This document shows positions 25,226 to 35,054 of a stretch of 64,000 nucleotides of DNA, one piece after another (the first letter of the stretch is position 1; each line of letters opens with the position of its first letter). Position numbers and translations under genes: made by a program. Under the pieces are notes generated by a model. The model did not search any database and was not told where the DNA came from. It was given only the letters and a program-made list of their open reading frames with translations. The stretch is from Mangifera indica (taxonomy: Eukaryota; Streptophyta; Magnoliopsida; Sapindales; Anacardiaceae): positions 3,534,001-3,598,000 of the forward strand of contig NC_058146.1 of assembly GCF_011075055.1 (NCBI RefSeq). Direction: 5' to 3'.

Positions 25226-25789
25226 TAGGGATGATAAGAGGGAAGAGCGGGGAGAGGATCTTAATCCCTGTCCCGTCCCCGAGAAGAAAAATTTTCTCCC
25301 TGTACCTGCAAAAAAAAATCTCTTCTTTATACCCTTTAAACACAATATAAATGTATTAAATAACAAAATTAAGTAAAATTAAAATCAAACTACTATTTTA
25401 AATGTCATAAATATAATATATTAACCACTTTAATATGCACAAAAAAAATCTAAATAAATTTAAAAAACATAATTAATCTCAAATTATAAAGATATGTTAA
25501 TATTTTAAGTAAATATATTAATATGCACAAAAAAAATCTAAATAAATTTAAAAAACATAATTAATCTAAAATTATAAAGATATGTTAATATTTTAAGTAA
25601 ATATATTAATATAAAGAGACAAAGATGGGGGCAGCGCGGGGAGGGGACATATGTATCCCTGTCTCCAATTGCAAGAATTTTTTTCATTCTCGTCTCCGTC
25701 CCCTTCCTCGTTTCTATCGGAAAATTCCTTCTCTATTAGGATAAGAGAAGATCGACGCCCTTAAAGTCGGATTGAAATTGTCATATCTA
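25226..25789. mobile_element. Non-autonomous hAT-like element with 8-bp target duplication
   Basis: 564-bp element. The left end is TAGGGATGATAAGAGG and the right end, reverse-complemented, is TAGATATGACAATTTC. The 8 bases on each side are identical: ATGATAAT at 25218-25225 and again at 25790-25797. An 8-bp duplication is the hallmark of hAT transposition. Inside lie G-rich (GGGGAGAGG) and C-rich (TCCCCTTCCTCG) subterminal regions, as in the common plant elements that start 'TAGGGATGGCAA' and carry GGGG/CCCC tracts. The centre is an 88-bp tandem duplication. No transposase frame is present, so it must have been moved by an enzyme encoded elsewhere. Confidence 0.82.
25431..25606. repeat. 88-bp tandem duplication inside the hAT-like element
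   Basis: Two nearly identical units (25431-25518 and 25519-25606), each beginning TAATATGCACAAAAAAAATC. They differ at very few positions, so the duplication is recent. Confidence 0.88.
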
Positions 25790-25859
25790 ATGATAATTAT
25801 GGATTTGCAATTGAACAATTCTATGTATACTCATTTCGAATACACAAATGAATATAGAG

Positions 25860-25995
25860 TTGTGTGTGTTATGACGTGATTAAATGTTATTTTCTCTTTA
25901 ATTTAAAATTATCTAATCGTATCATAACATATATAAAATATATATTTAAAGTAAATACGTATTTATTTACTGCAATTATACATGGTTTTATATGT
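25860..25995. repeat. AT-rich foldback repeat, minus orientation
   Basis: 'gttattttctctttaatttaaaattatctaatcgtatcataacatat' followed by 'aaaatatatatttaaagtaa'. It lies just right of the hAT-like element. Confidence 0.5.
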
Positions 25996-26309
25996 ATAAT
26001 AGGGCTTGAAATAGTATCAAAATGAATTTCGCATCATTCTTAAGTCATCTTTTTATCGATCTAACAAGTTCCGTTATAATTATCTGTATGAATCAAAATT
26101 AGTACAAAAGATGATGGTTGCACAGCTCTATTTTTTTCAATTTAGCAAATTTTATTAGATAAAGAAACCTTATGTTCATTTGTAGTCTTTTATCTTCAGC
26201 GTCACTATGTATAACTGATCCCACTTTATTTTTTATTTTTTATTTTTAAGGCATTAACATTGCATTAATGGTAATAATCCGAAACGATAAAGCAAAAATA
26301 ATATACCTG

Positions 26310-26334
26310 TATAAACACACACACGTGTGTGTGT
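26310..26334 (+). promoter_or_regulatory. TATA box fused to a 20-bp CA/TG palindrome
   Basis: TATAAA at 26310-26315 is about 140 bases upstream of the subtilase ATG. It runs directly into a perfect 20-bp palindrome, ACACACACACGTGTGTGTGT (26315-26334), whose centre is CACGTG. A 9-bp tandem repeat (AAGAAATTA units) follows at 26340-26368. A promoter role is plausible but not shown. Confidence 0.45.
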
Positions 26335-26450
26335 GTAGGAAAGAAATTAAGAAATTAAGAAATTAAGATAAAATAGTCTCTACTCATCTTTTTCTCAGGT
26401 GCTTTAGTTTCACTCTGGAGATCATCACTCTTACTCAATTCTCTTCCCAA

Positions 26451-27557
26451 ATGGGTCTTGTTTCAGCTCTTTTCCTCACAATCTTTCTGTCATTCAACTT
26501 GCTCATTTCCTGCAACACAACAGCCCATAAAAGCCCGAGTTTCATAATCAGCGTTCAAAATGGCATGAAACCCACAGAATTTTCTGATGTAGAAAATTGG
26601 TACAATTCCATCCTGGAAAATTTAAGTTCCAAGGCTTTGTTCCCTCAAAACAATAGAAAAATCACCCATATCTCTAAAACTGTCTTCCATGGCTTCTCCA
26701 CAAAACTTGCCTTGCATCAAGTCGAGGAACTCAAAAAACACCCGGCAATTCTTGGAGTTCTCCAGGATCGAAAGCGCCATATTCAAACAACTCGGTCGCC
26801 TGGATTCCTTGGAATCGACACAGCCACCAGAACCAGGATTAATAATGATCTTCTCCAAAAATCAAACTACGGCTCCAATGTTATAATCGGAGTCCTGTAT
26901 ACTGGCATCTTTCCGGAGGGAAAAAGTTTCCAGGACAATGGACTTGATCCAATCCCTTCCCACTGGAAAGGAGAATGCGTTGGAGGAAATGACTTCCCAA
27001 AGACTCTATGCAACAAAAAAATAATTGGTGCTCGATACTTCGATTCTGAAGAAACCAGCATCACATAAGCAAGAGATCAAGAAGGACATGGCAGTCACAC
27101 TTCATTAATCATGGCGGGACTCATTGTTAATAATGCTTCTTTTCTTGGTTTTGCAAACGGTGAAGCATCTGGGATGGCAGAAAAAGCAAGACTTGCTGTA
27201 TACAAAGTTTGTTGGGGTGGAGTTTGTAGGGATTCTGACGTTTTAGGTGGAGTTTGTAGGGATTCTGACGTTTTAGCTGGCTTGGACAAGGCTGTTGAAG
27301 ATGGGGTTGATATCATCTCTATGTCATTCGGTTCTGATACTTCAATACCATATTTTCTAGATCCGAGCGCAGTTGGATCGTTTGGTGCAATGGAAAAAGG
27401 AGTTTTTGTTTCAGCTTCTGCAGGAAATTCAGGTTTTCAAGCTGAAAGTGTGAGAAATGTAGCTCCATGGATAATGACTGTTGGCGCTAGTACGATTGAC
27501 AGAAAGTTTCCTGCCGATTTGTTGCTTGAAGATTCGACACATTCATTATCAATGTAG
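26451..27557 (+). pseudogene. Subtilisin-like serine protease (SBT) pseudogene
   Basis: The frame starts with a signal peptide (about residues 1-22) and an inhibitor I9-like prodomain, then enters the S8 peptidase domain. It matches plant subtilases, which are secreted to the apoplast. Four lesions are visible. The catalytic Asp motif reads VIIGVLYTGIFPE, with TAT (26898-26900) where GAT is expected. A TAA at 27066-27068 ends the frame after 205 codons, just before the catalytic His block, which survives as GHGSHT (His codon 27087-27089). A 30-bp tandem duplication (27216-27245 and 27246-27275) repeats [10 protein letters not shown]. The frame finally stops at 27555-27557, soon after the oxyanion Asn block SAGNSG, so the PA region, the catalytic Ser (GTSMS) and the fibronectin-like tail are all missing. 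No intron is needed, as in many SBT genes. It cannot make an active protease. Confidence 0.92.
27216..27275 (+). repeat. 30-bp in-frame tandem duplication in the SBT pseudogene
   Basis: Two identical 30-base units starting GGTGGAGTTTGTAGGGATTC. Each encodes [10 protein letters not shown] where functional relatives have a single copy. The identity of the units suggests a late event. Confidence 0.93.
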
Positions 27558-27559
27558 TA

Positions 27560-28430
27560 TTAATAAATAAAATGTCACAAAAGTTAATTAAAATGCAAAA
27601 TTTTAATTTCAATTTAATAAATATTAATTTGAATATTACTTTTCAAGTAGCAATGTTTGATTTGTACTCTCATGTGATGCATGGCTTGAATTAGTAACAT
27701 ATTATTTTTAATTAATCTTTATAATATGATAACATTATATCATGGAGATAATTCGACAGAGTAACAATATAAATTATTAAAAATTTTGCCTTTTTGTCTA
27801 TGTACAATTGTGTATATAAGATAAAATGAAATGATAATTTAGTAATTATATGAAAACATATGTCTAGTTATCAATATATTGAATTTAGACATTTAAATGG
27901 AGGTCGTTGATTAAATTATCCCATTGAAATATGATATAATTGTGTTATCTTGTAACGATATGAGGCAGATGTAGAAAATATTTTTATAATAATAAGGCCA
28001 AAAGTGATATGTCCAGGATATCACAGAAATGACTAAAAATGTTGAGAGTTGTTCTCTCTATTATTTTAAATAAATGATTATATGATCCCAAGAGTTAGTA
28101 AAATTAGTGAAGTATTTGAATTTCCAGGTAAAAGATTTGGGTTAAAGCCTTTATGACGCTTGTCGAACCTTGAAAAAAATGATTATGTAATTTTTTTTTT
28201 AATGATTTAATTGAAAAAAACACTTTTTATTTTTATAATTCCTGTAAGAATAAAATCTCCCACGCAGATAGGGCTCAGCTCAAACTGGACCCAAACCAAA
28301 CAAAATGCCCACACCGAAGCCTTTTTAAGGCCCAAATTGTTGCCCACTGACAACTCCCGGTTCGGATACAATTCAGTCTCCTCGCATTTAGTTGTCAACT
28401 ACGCGAGAAGGAGGAGAACCAGGCACAGAA
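27560..28430. other. Intergenic region and OST1 leader
   Basis: 27560-28200 is AT-rich with no gene, and sequence matching the lost 3' half of the subtilase is not recognisable here. 28250-28439 is richer in GC and probably holds the transcription start and 5' UTR of the ribophorin gene. No convincing TATA box was seen. Confidence 0.5.
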
Positions 28431-28439
28431 GCTGGGTCA

Positions 28440-31400
28440 ATGGGGGCTCTGTTAATTCCAAGACTGACCCTTTCCCTAACAGTCATATACTTTTTCTTAC
28501 TCCTCTCAAAATCTTCTTCTCAAGAGATCCGTATCAACAATGCCGAGCGTAGAGTAAGCTCTATTCTTCAATTTCGCTTTTCCAATTTCCCACTTTTTGG
28601 TCTGATTTTATTATTATTATTACGGTTTTTTTTTTTTTCATTTACGTGGGTTTTGTATCTGTATTTTTTTATGTTTGATTGTTGAGTACATCATTAATGT
28701 GCCATTTATTTGTTTGAGCGAGATAACATAATAGTGAATTTTAGCTACTAAATTATATTGTGTTTGTTGAAATTTGATGATGTGTGTTGATCCCTAGTGT
28801 GGTTTTTTATTTAGAATTGAAGTCCACAATACATGTTTATTCGTCTTGATTCTCCTGACCCATTTTAATTTATGAAGTAGGCTTATTTGTTTTTCTGTAA
28901 GGTTTTGCTTAAATTGAGCACGTGATCCCTTTTTCTGATTACTGCTGTTTTATTGTTGATTGTTATTGTTATGCAGATTGATTTGAGTACACACATCGTC
29001 AAGGTCTTTCTTACTCTGAAGGTATTTCCTTGAATTATTGCTATAATTTTGTGAATAAAAATGTATTTTGAGGTTTAAGTTTCTTGTTTAGTTTTCTTCA
29101 TGGTGCTTAAAATGCTCTTCCTTGCTGGTATTTTTCTTACTTGAGTGGTTTAAGGCCTAACATCTTTTCCAGGCTTTGTTTGAAGTTTTGGGCTTGAGTG
29201 GTATCCACCAATTCAACAAAATTCAATTTCAAATTTTGATACATTTGTAAAATTGAATTTGGCCATAATTAGTTGCTAAATCTCAAAAGCTTTTATCAGG
29301 ATGATGTTTGAATGGTTACAGTTGTCAATATCTATAAATTTCATTTTTTCATCCTACTAATTGCTTATAAATTAACATGTATGTCGAATTGATGAGTTTC
29401 TTTCAGGTTGAGAATACTGGGAAAAATGCTGCTTCAGAAATCCTGCTTGCTTTCCCACCTACTCAAGCTGATCACGTAGCATTTGTTGAAGCGTTAGCAA
29501 CTACTGGAAAACGGAAGAAGAAAACTTATGTGCCTCTTCTTGTAAAACCAACAGAGCTACCTGATTCACCAAATGGAAAATAATATTTCAGTATCTCATT
29601 GGTTAATCCACTGAATTCAGGTGACACCACAACACTGGAAGTGCTCTATGTATTTACTCACTTTCTAGAGCCTTTCCCAATGGAGATAAGCCAGTCTGAA
29701 TCTCAGTTGGTATATTACCGCGATAGTGCACTAATATTATCACCATATTATATTAAGCAGCAGACAACTTTTATTAAGACACCAAGTACTAAGGTGGAAT
29801 CATTTACTAGGGTGGATCCTACCAACCGAGCTGGTACCGAAATGAAGTACGGACCCTATGAGGATCAGCCTCCATATTCATATTCTCCAATTATTGTTCA
29901 TTTTGAAAATAACAACCCATTTGCTGTTGTTGAGGAGCTTGTACGAGAAGTGGAAATATCTCACTGGGGCAGCATTCAGATTACAGAACATTACAGGTTG
30001 GTTCACGCTGGTGCTCGACATAATGGCGTATTTTCAAGGTACAGTATCACAGTTGTCTGCAGCTTTCTGGTCTTATGTGATGCTTTTTATTATTATTCTT
30101 CTCTCTTTCTGTGACTACTAGACTTTAAGCTTTGGTCCAGAATGTATTATAGGTTACTGAGAATGTCTAAGTACTTAATAAAATTTGTATGAATCTAAAG
30201 CCTCACATATTTTATGCTAAAGCTGTGTTAACTGTTGTATATTGTATCCCTAATGGAAGGTTGAAGTGACAACAAGTTTATAAGGCACCCATACTTTCAC
30301 AGAATTTTCTTAAACCTGGATCTAGGTAGCTTGCTGATGAATTTGCCCAAATGTAAAACATTAAGGGCTGTGAAGCCAGGCTCCTATATTAATATAATAT
30401 GTCTGCATTTGTCAGGTGGGGGTTTTAACAGATTGGAATTTTTCTGATCTGCATTTGTCAGATAGTTAAGCTATATAATCTGTCTTATTAATATTAATAT
30501 TCATATTCTGAAATTATTTTTGGCAGGGTTGAATTTCAATCTAGGCCATCTGTTAGTGGTATATCCTCCTTCAGACACCTCTTGGCAAGACTACCCCCTA
30601 GAGTTCACTCTGTCTACTACCGAGATGAAATTGGAAACATCTCATCATCACATTTGCGCACTGATTCTCAAAAGGTACTAAAATGTGTTTATAGGTGTTA
30701 GAACTTCAGAAGTGGTGCTAGATTTTACTGTACTTTCACCAGAGCAATTTTTCATGATAAAGAATTGCAGAAAGATTTTCCTGAAGTTTCCTTAATGCAT
30801 TTTCAGTATAATGAAACAATTTTATATTTTAATTGAAGGCTAAAATCACTAGGTATGTTTTGAAATTTCTTTCAATCTATGTTGTGGAAAACTACTTGTT
30901 TTCATCTCCTTATGTTTGGACCAATGAATATCTTTTGCAGTCAGACCTAGAGATAGAACCACGTTATCCTTTATTTGGTGGTTGGAAAACCACTTTTGTT
31001 ATTGGCTATGGGGTTCCATTGCAAGACTTCCTTTTTGAGTCACCTGATGGCAGGCGATACCTCAACTTTACTTTTGGGTGCCCTCTTGCTGAGACAGTGG
31101 TTGACAATTTGACCATCAAAGTAAGTTTATTGATATGAGGTTGAATACCCTATTCGATTGTTCTACATTGTTGCTTCTGTCCATTTTATTCATATATGCT
31201 GGAATGTAAATTTGCTAAAATAGGAAATATGTCGTTTCAGGTTGTGCTGCCAGAGGGATCAAAAGATCCTTTTGCTGTTCTTCCGTTTTCAGTGGAGCAA
31301 CAACTGGAGGTAATTACTCCTAATACCAAGTTTGAACACATACACTGAATCATGTGCACAAAAGCTTGTCTTTTGAATGTTGACTCTAGTAATTCTTTGC

Positions 31401-32105
31401 AGGATTCATAATTCTTTTTGTTTTGTTGTATGGTCACTATTGTCTTCTATGACTTAGAGATGTCTCCTCATGTTTTTTTTGCAGACCAAGTATTCGTACC
31501 TTGATGTCATAGGGAGGACTGTGCTTGTTCTGGAAAAGAAAAATGTTGTTCCTATGCACAACACTCTTTTCCAGGTGATTTCTCAACCTTTTGTGTTTTG
31601 CATGCTCCTTCCCAAATATTCATTATTCTGTGGTTAATTGTATTTTTCTTGATATATTACATATTGGTGGATTATATTTATTCTCCTTTTAAAGCATTAT
31701 TTAAATTTATCTTGATCTTCTTTATAGGGACTGGATTTAGTCAGTGGAACATCAACTTGATTTAATCTTTATTTGTGGTGTTTGAATTAATTTATGCGAA
31801 CTAGAGTTTTTAGAGTCTACTTCTGGCTTTTGATTTTCTAGGATGGGTGCATGATCTGTCTGTTTGCTTAGCTGCTTATGTCATGATTATCTTGTTTTTA
31901 TCCTGATGGACATTCCTGCCAGTTATTTTATATACTAGGAAAACTATTGACTTGCATTTTCTTCTCTTATTCCCTTTTGCAGGTGTATTACACATTCAAC
32001 CCAATCTTCATGCTTGCGGAGCCATTAATGCTAGCATCTGTTTTCTTCCTGTTTTTCGTGGCCTGTGTAGCTTACCTACACATTGATCTTTCTATACGTA
32101 AATGA
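28440..32105 (+). pseudogene. OST1A: Ribophorin I / oligosaccharyltransferase subunit 1 gene with an in-frame stop
   Basis: Eight exons: 28440-28553, 28977-29021, 29407-30038, 30527-30674, 30941-31120, 31241-31309, 31485-31574, 31983-32105. Spliced they give 466 codons plus the stop, close to the length I recall for Arabidopsis OST1A. Ribophorin I is a type I ER membrane subunit of the complex that N-glycosylates nascent proteins. Visible are a signal peptide (from MGALLIPRLTLSL), the family blocks INNAERR, FPPTQ, SQSESQLVYYRDS, KQQTTFIKTPST, FAVVEELVRE, EISHWGS, YPLFGGW and LNFTFGCPL, and a C-terminal membrane helix (about 430-455). The single defect is codon 112, TAA at 29581-29583, within NGK-stop-YFS where relatives are uninterrupted. 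All splice sites and the remaining frame are perfect. This may be a young nonsense allele, a young pseudogene or a base error. No splicing route I can see avoids it. Start ATG 28440 is preferred because the signal peptide begins there. Confidence 0.88.
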
Positions 32106-32109
32106 ATTT

Positions 32110-33790
32110 AAATCATGGTACATGTCAAAGGTATTCTTATGCAACTGTGTAGCTACACGTTACACATGACATCTTTACTCTGTAGCTTGGATTAGTTAGT
32201 CACTTCAATGTTGTAAGACTAATGGGACTGAGCATATCTGGAGCTAGAATTTGCTGGATCATTTGCATTCTGTAGAGGATTTTGAAAATGTTATTTACGA
32301 TATTAGTCTGCAATAGGAATTGTCTTATGCGCTGCTGCAGTAGCAAGATCAAAGTTTGGCACCGGAGAACTTTAGGGATTATACTTTTGCCTGAAGATAA
32401 GAAATATGTTAGGTTGATTTGACAGTGAAATAGCTTGTTATAGAATCTATCAGCTTCATTTTCCCATTTATCATCAAGAACCAACCTCATTTAGGATTTG
32501 AGTAATGCTACATATGAAAACAAATTGTATAAATATACATGTGCAAATTGAGGTGGTTGTAACTGATGGGGTAATTTTAAATTAAGATAAAAAGTAAACG
32601 ATCATTTTACCTAATCAAAAATCGTCATCTCAGTTTATACACATAAGTTTATATATTTTGTATATATGTATAATATCATTCTTAAGATACGGTCCTATAA
32701 TGATGGAAACACTAACCTAAATGGGGCCAAGCCACCATGTCCTTCCATTTTATGCTCCTGATATTGACCACATTGTTATAAGTTGTTTAATGAAAACAAC
32801 GTTTGTTGGTTCTTGTCTTTGAGCTAAATTTGGATTTTAGATTTTTGAAAAAAAAATTTATTCTCATTCACACAGTTCATTAAAAAATTCCCCCTTTTGA
32901 CAAAATTATGATCAGGGTAATTTCTAAGTATTTAATCAATTCATTGTGCAAAAATATTAGAATAATTTGCAGAAGAAAACAACGAAATTGTGAAGTTATT
33001 GTTGGAAAAAGATGGGATTAATATGAAGTGATGTATGCTTCATTTAAAAGTAAATTAAATATTGAAATTTATTAACAAGTTGTTGTAGGCCATCACTGAT
33101 TCATATTTATATTTGGGAAATTAATTAAATTAATCCCATTTTAATGGTCAATCCAAATAGAGCAAAATATTATGTACACACTTACAAATATATAAAGTAT
33201 AATATTATATTTATTTATTTTTTATATATAATTTGTATATATATATATGATGTATCATTATATGATTTGATATTATTTTATCTTTAATTTAAAATTACTC
33301 AATCATATGATAACATATCATCTGTGTATATAAATTATGTATCAAAAATAGATACATATAGTTTTATTGAATATATAATTGGGTATATAAATGACGTGTT
33401 ATTATATAATTGGTTATTACTTTATTTTTAATTCAAAATCATCTAATCATATAATAATATATCATTTATATCATAACTGTATGCTAAAAAAGGTGTATAC
33501 ATAGTTTTACGGATCCTAACATAAATAGCAACTCTAACTTTATATCACTATAATCAACTAATTTAATTAAATATAATTTTGGTCTTATTCCTAACCTTCC
33601 AATAGAACCTTAAACATTCAACATTATAAATCTCTAGCTTTCCTCTGTGGAATCTCACTTTGAAAGCATGAAATCAAGCAAGAAAGAGCATTATATCATG
33701 ATGTTAAGTTAATCTTATCTTAACATTCATTAATCTACTTCTAAAACCTTAAATTTATAAATAATGTTTGTGATAAAACATTAACTAATC
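32110..33790. other. Intergenic region downstream of OST1
   Basis: 32106-32500 is probably the OST1 3' UTR. From 32.5 to 33.5 kb lie foldback-type repeats, and the rest is AT-rich. No gene seen. Confidence 0.55.
33165..33510. repeat. Two adjacent AT-rich foldback repeats, minus orientation
   Basis: The first (about 33165-33370) has 'gatattattttatctttaatttaaaattactcaatcatatgataaca'. The second (about 33370-33510) has 'ggttattactttatttttaattcaaaatcatctaatcatataataat'. Each ends in 'aaaaataggtgtatacatagtttta' type text. They form a head-to-tail pair of the family. Confidence 0.65.
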
Positions 33791-33798
33791 ATATAATA

Positions 33799-33844
33799 AC
33801 ACACATGCGCGCGCGCGCGCACACACACACACATATATATATAT
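33799..33844. repeat. Compound microsatellite (AC)(GC)n(AC)n(AT)n
   Basis: Successive ACACATGCGC, GCGC, ACAC and ATAT runs with sharp boundaries. Confidence 0.95.
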
Positions 33845-33859
33845 CGCATCATTGTCGTC

Positions 33860-34190
33860 TGTCGTCACTGTTATGTCCGGCTTGTCGTTTGCAGCCTCCT
33901 TTGTACCATTGTCTCCATTTCATCATTCTTTGTAGCCACCTTCATCGGCTTTTCGCTCACTGATTTCTTGATGTTCTCTTGTACCTTTTGCTTAGACTTT
34001 TTCGTCTCTGAGTTACTCCTCTTCAGCTTATGGTTTGGATTCAGTGGAACCTCAGCTTCAGGGTTACGAATAACCTTGGTTTTCGTTTCTGGATAGGGTT
34101 GTTGCGGTGTGTAAATAAAGGGAAACTTGCATGAGAGAAGGATTGGACCAGGGGCTAAATAAAAATTTTCTAATTTTTTTTTTTAGTAAA
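33860..34190 (-). pseudogene. Coding-like fragment on the minus strand, identity unknown
   Basis: On the minus strand an open stretch from about 34185 reads LAPGPILLSCKFPFIYTPQQ, then PYPETKTKVIRNPEAEVPLN, then PNHKLKRSNSETKKSKQKV. Near 33915 the better-looking frame shifts by one to GDNGTKEAANDKPDITVTTD. It has higher GC, few stops and a Lys/Ser-rich composition unlike the surrounding AT-rich DNA. There is no start codon, no clear splice sites and no family I recognise. It may be a remnant of an exon, or part of a repeat. Confidence 0.3.
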
Positions 34191-35054
34191 CCATTATTTA
34201 GACTTTATAAAATAAATTAACAGATTTTAACAATAAATTTAAAAATCAGGTGAAAAAATAGATTTTTCAAAACCATCGTGTCATCAAAGTTCAAATAGAA
34301 AACAGTTTTTCTAATGATTTTATAACATAACATTTCTTCTTACTCTAAAATTTGAGGCTTGTCATTTCTCCATTGATTCATCATATGACAACATTAAGAA
34401 ATAGCAAGGTCAAGACTAATACTTTTGCTTGGTTGATGATTGATCAAGGTATATCGAATGAGGTTGGCCAAGTAAATAGTGTCACAACCATGCCCCAAGC
34501 TGTCTCTTTTACTCTTTCCGTAATCTTATAATTAGTAATCCATTTATATTGAGAAGATTTTGGGTGGAGATGACCAAGTTAAACACTTAAATCAACCACT
34601 AATTTATAATACTGCCAATCAGAACATTATTATTTTTTATGGTGCTAAAAAATAATAAATAATAAAGGCCACAAAACCGGTTGTTTTGAAACAGAAACAA
34701 AGAAAGCAGAAGCTAGAAAAACCCAAAAGATTTTCCAAAAACTTGGTTCTCTGATTCCCTTAGGTGGGAACAGAGGGTCATTATATTCTCTTTCTTTTGT
34801 ATCAAAAGTCTTTCTTTCTCGCTTCATTGTGCATCGAAAAAGCATTAATATAATATATTTCTTTTGTTATATTTGTGTTAATTTGCATAGCCTTCTTGGG
34901 TGGCTATTCCTTTACGTGAAAGTTTCGAAGAGGAGAAGAAAAGATTCGAGAAGCAGAAGAAAGACTATGTTATGGATCCTTATTGATTGATAATTTATAG
35001 CAAGAACCAATAAAGTTTGGTTTTTGTATTCATATTTTTTAGATATATAGGTAG

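Larger units (their letters stand above)
24000..26300. other. Intergenic region with repeats and a hAT-like element
   Basis: Separates the 5' end of the minus-strand NPH3 gene from the subtilase pseudogene. The NPH3 promoter should lie just above 23810, but I saw no clear TATA box. From 24.1 to 24.8 kb lies a repeat related to 7.1 kb. 24.9-26.0 kb holds foldback repeats and the element at 25226-25789. No gene seen. Confidence 0.6.

Noticed and set aside
29541..29592. Hidden short intron that would splice out the OST1 stop
   Set aside because: It would be about 50 bases, removes conserved residues and shifts the frame, so it does not rescue the gene.
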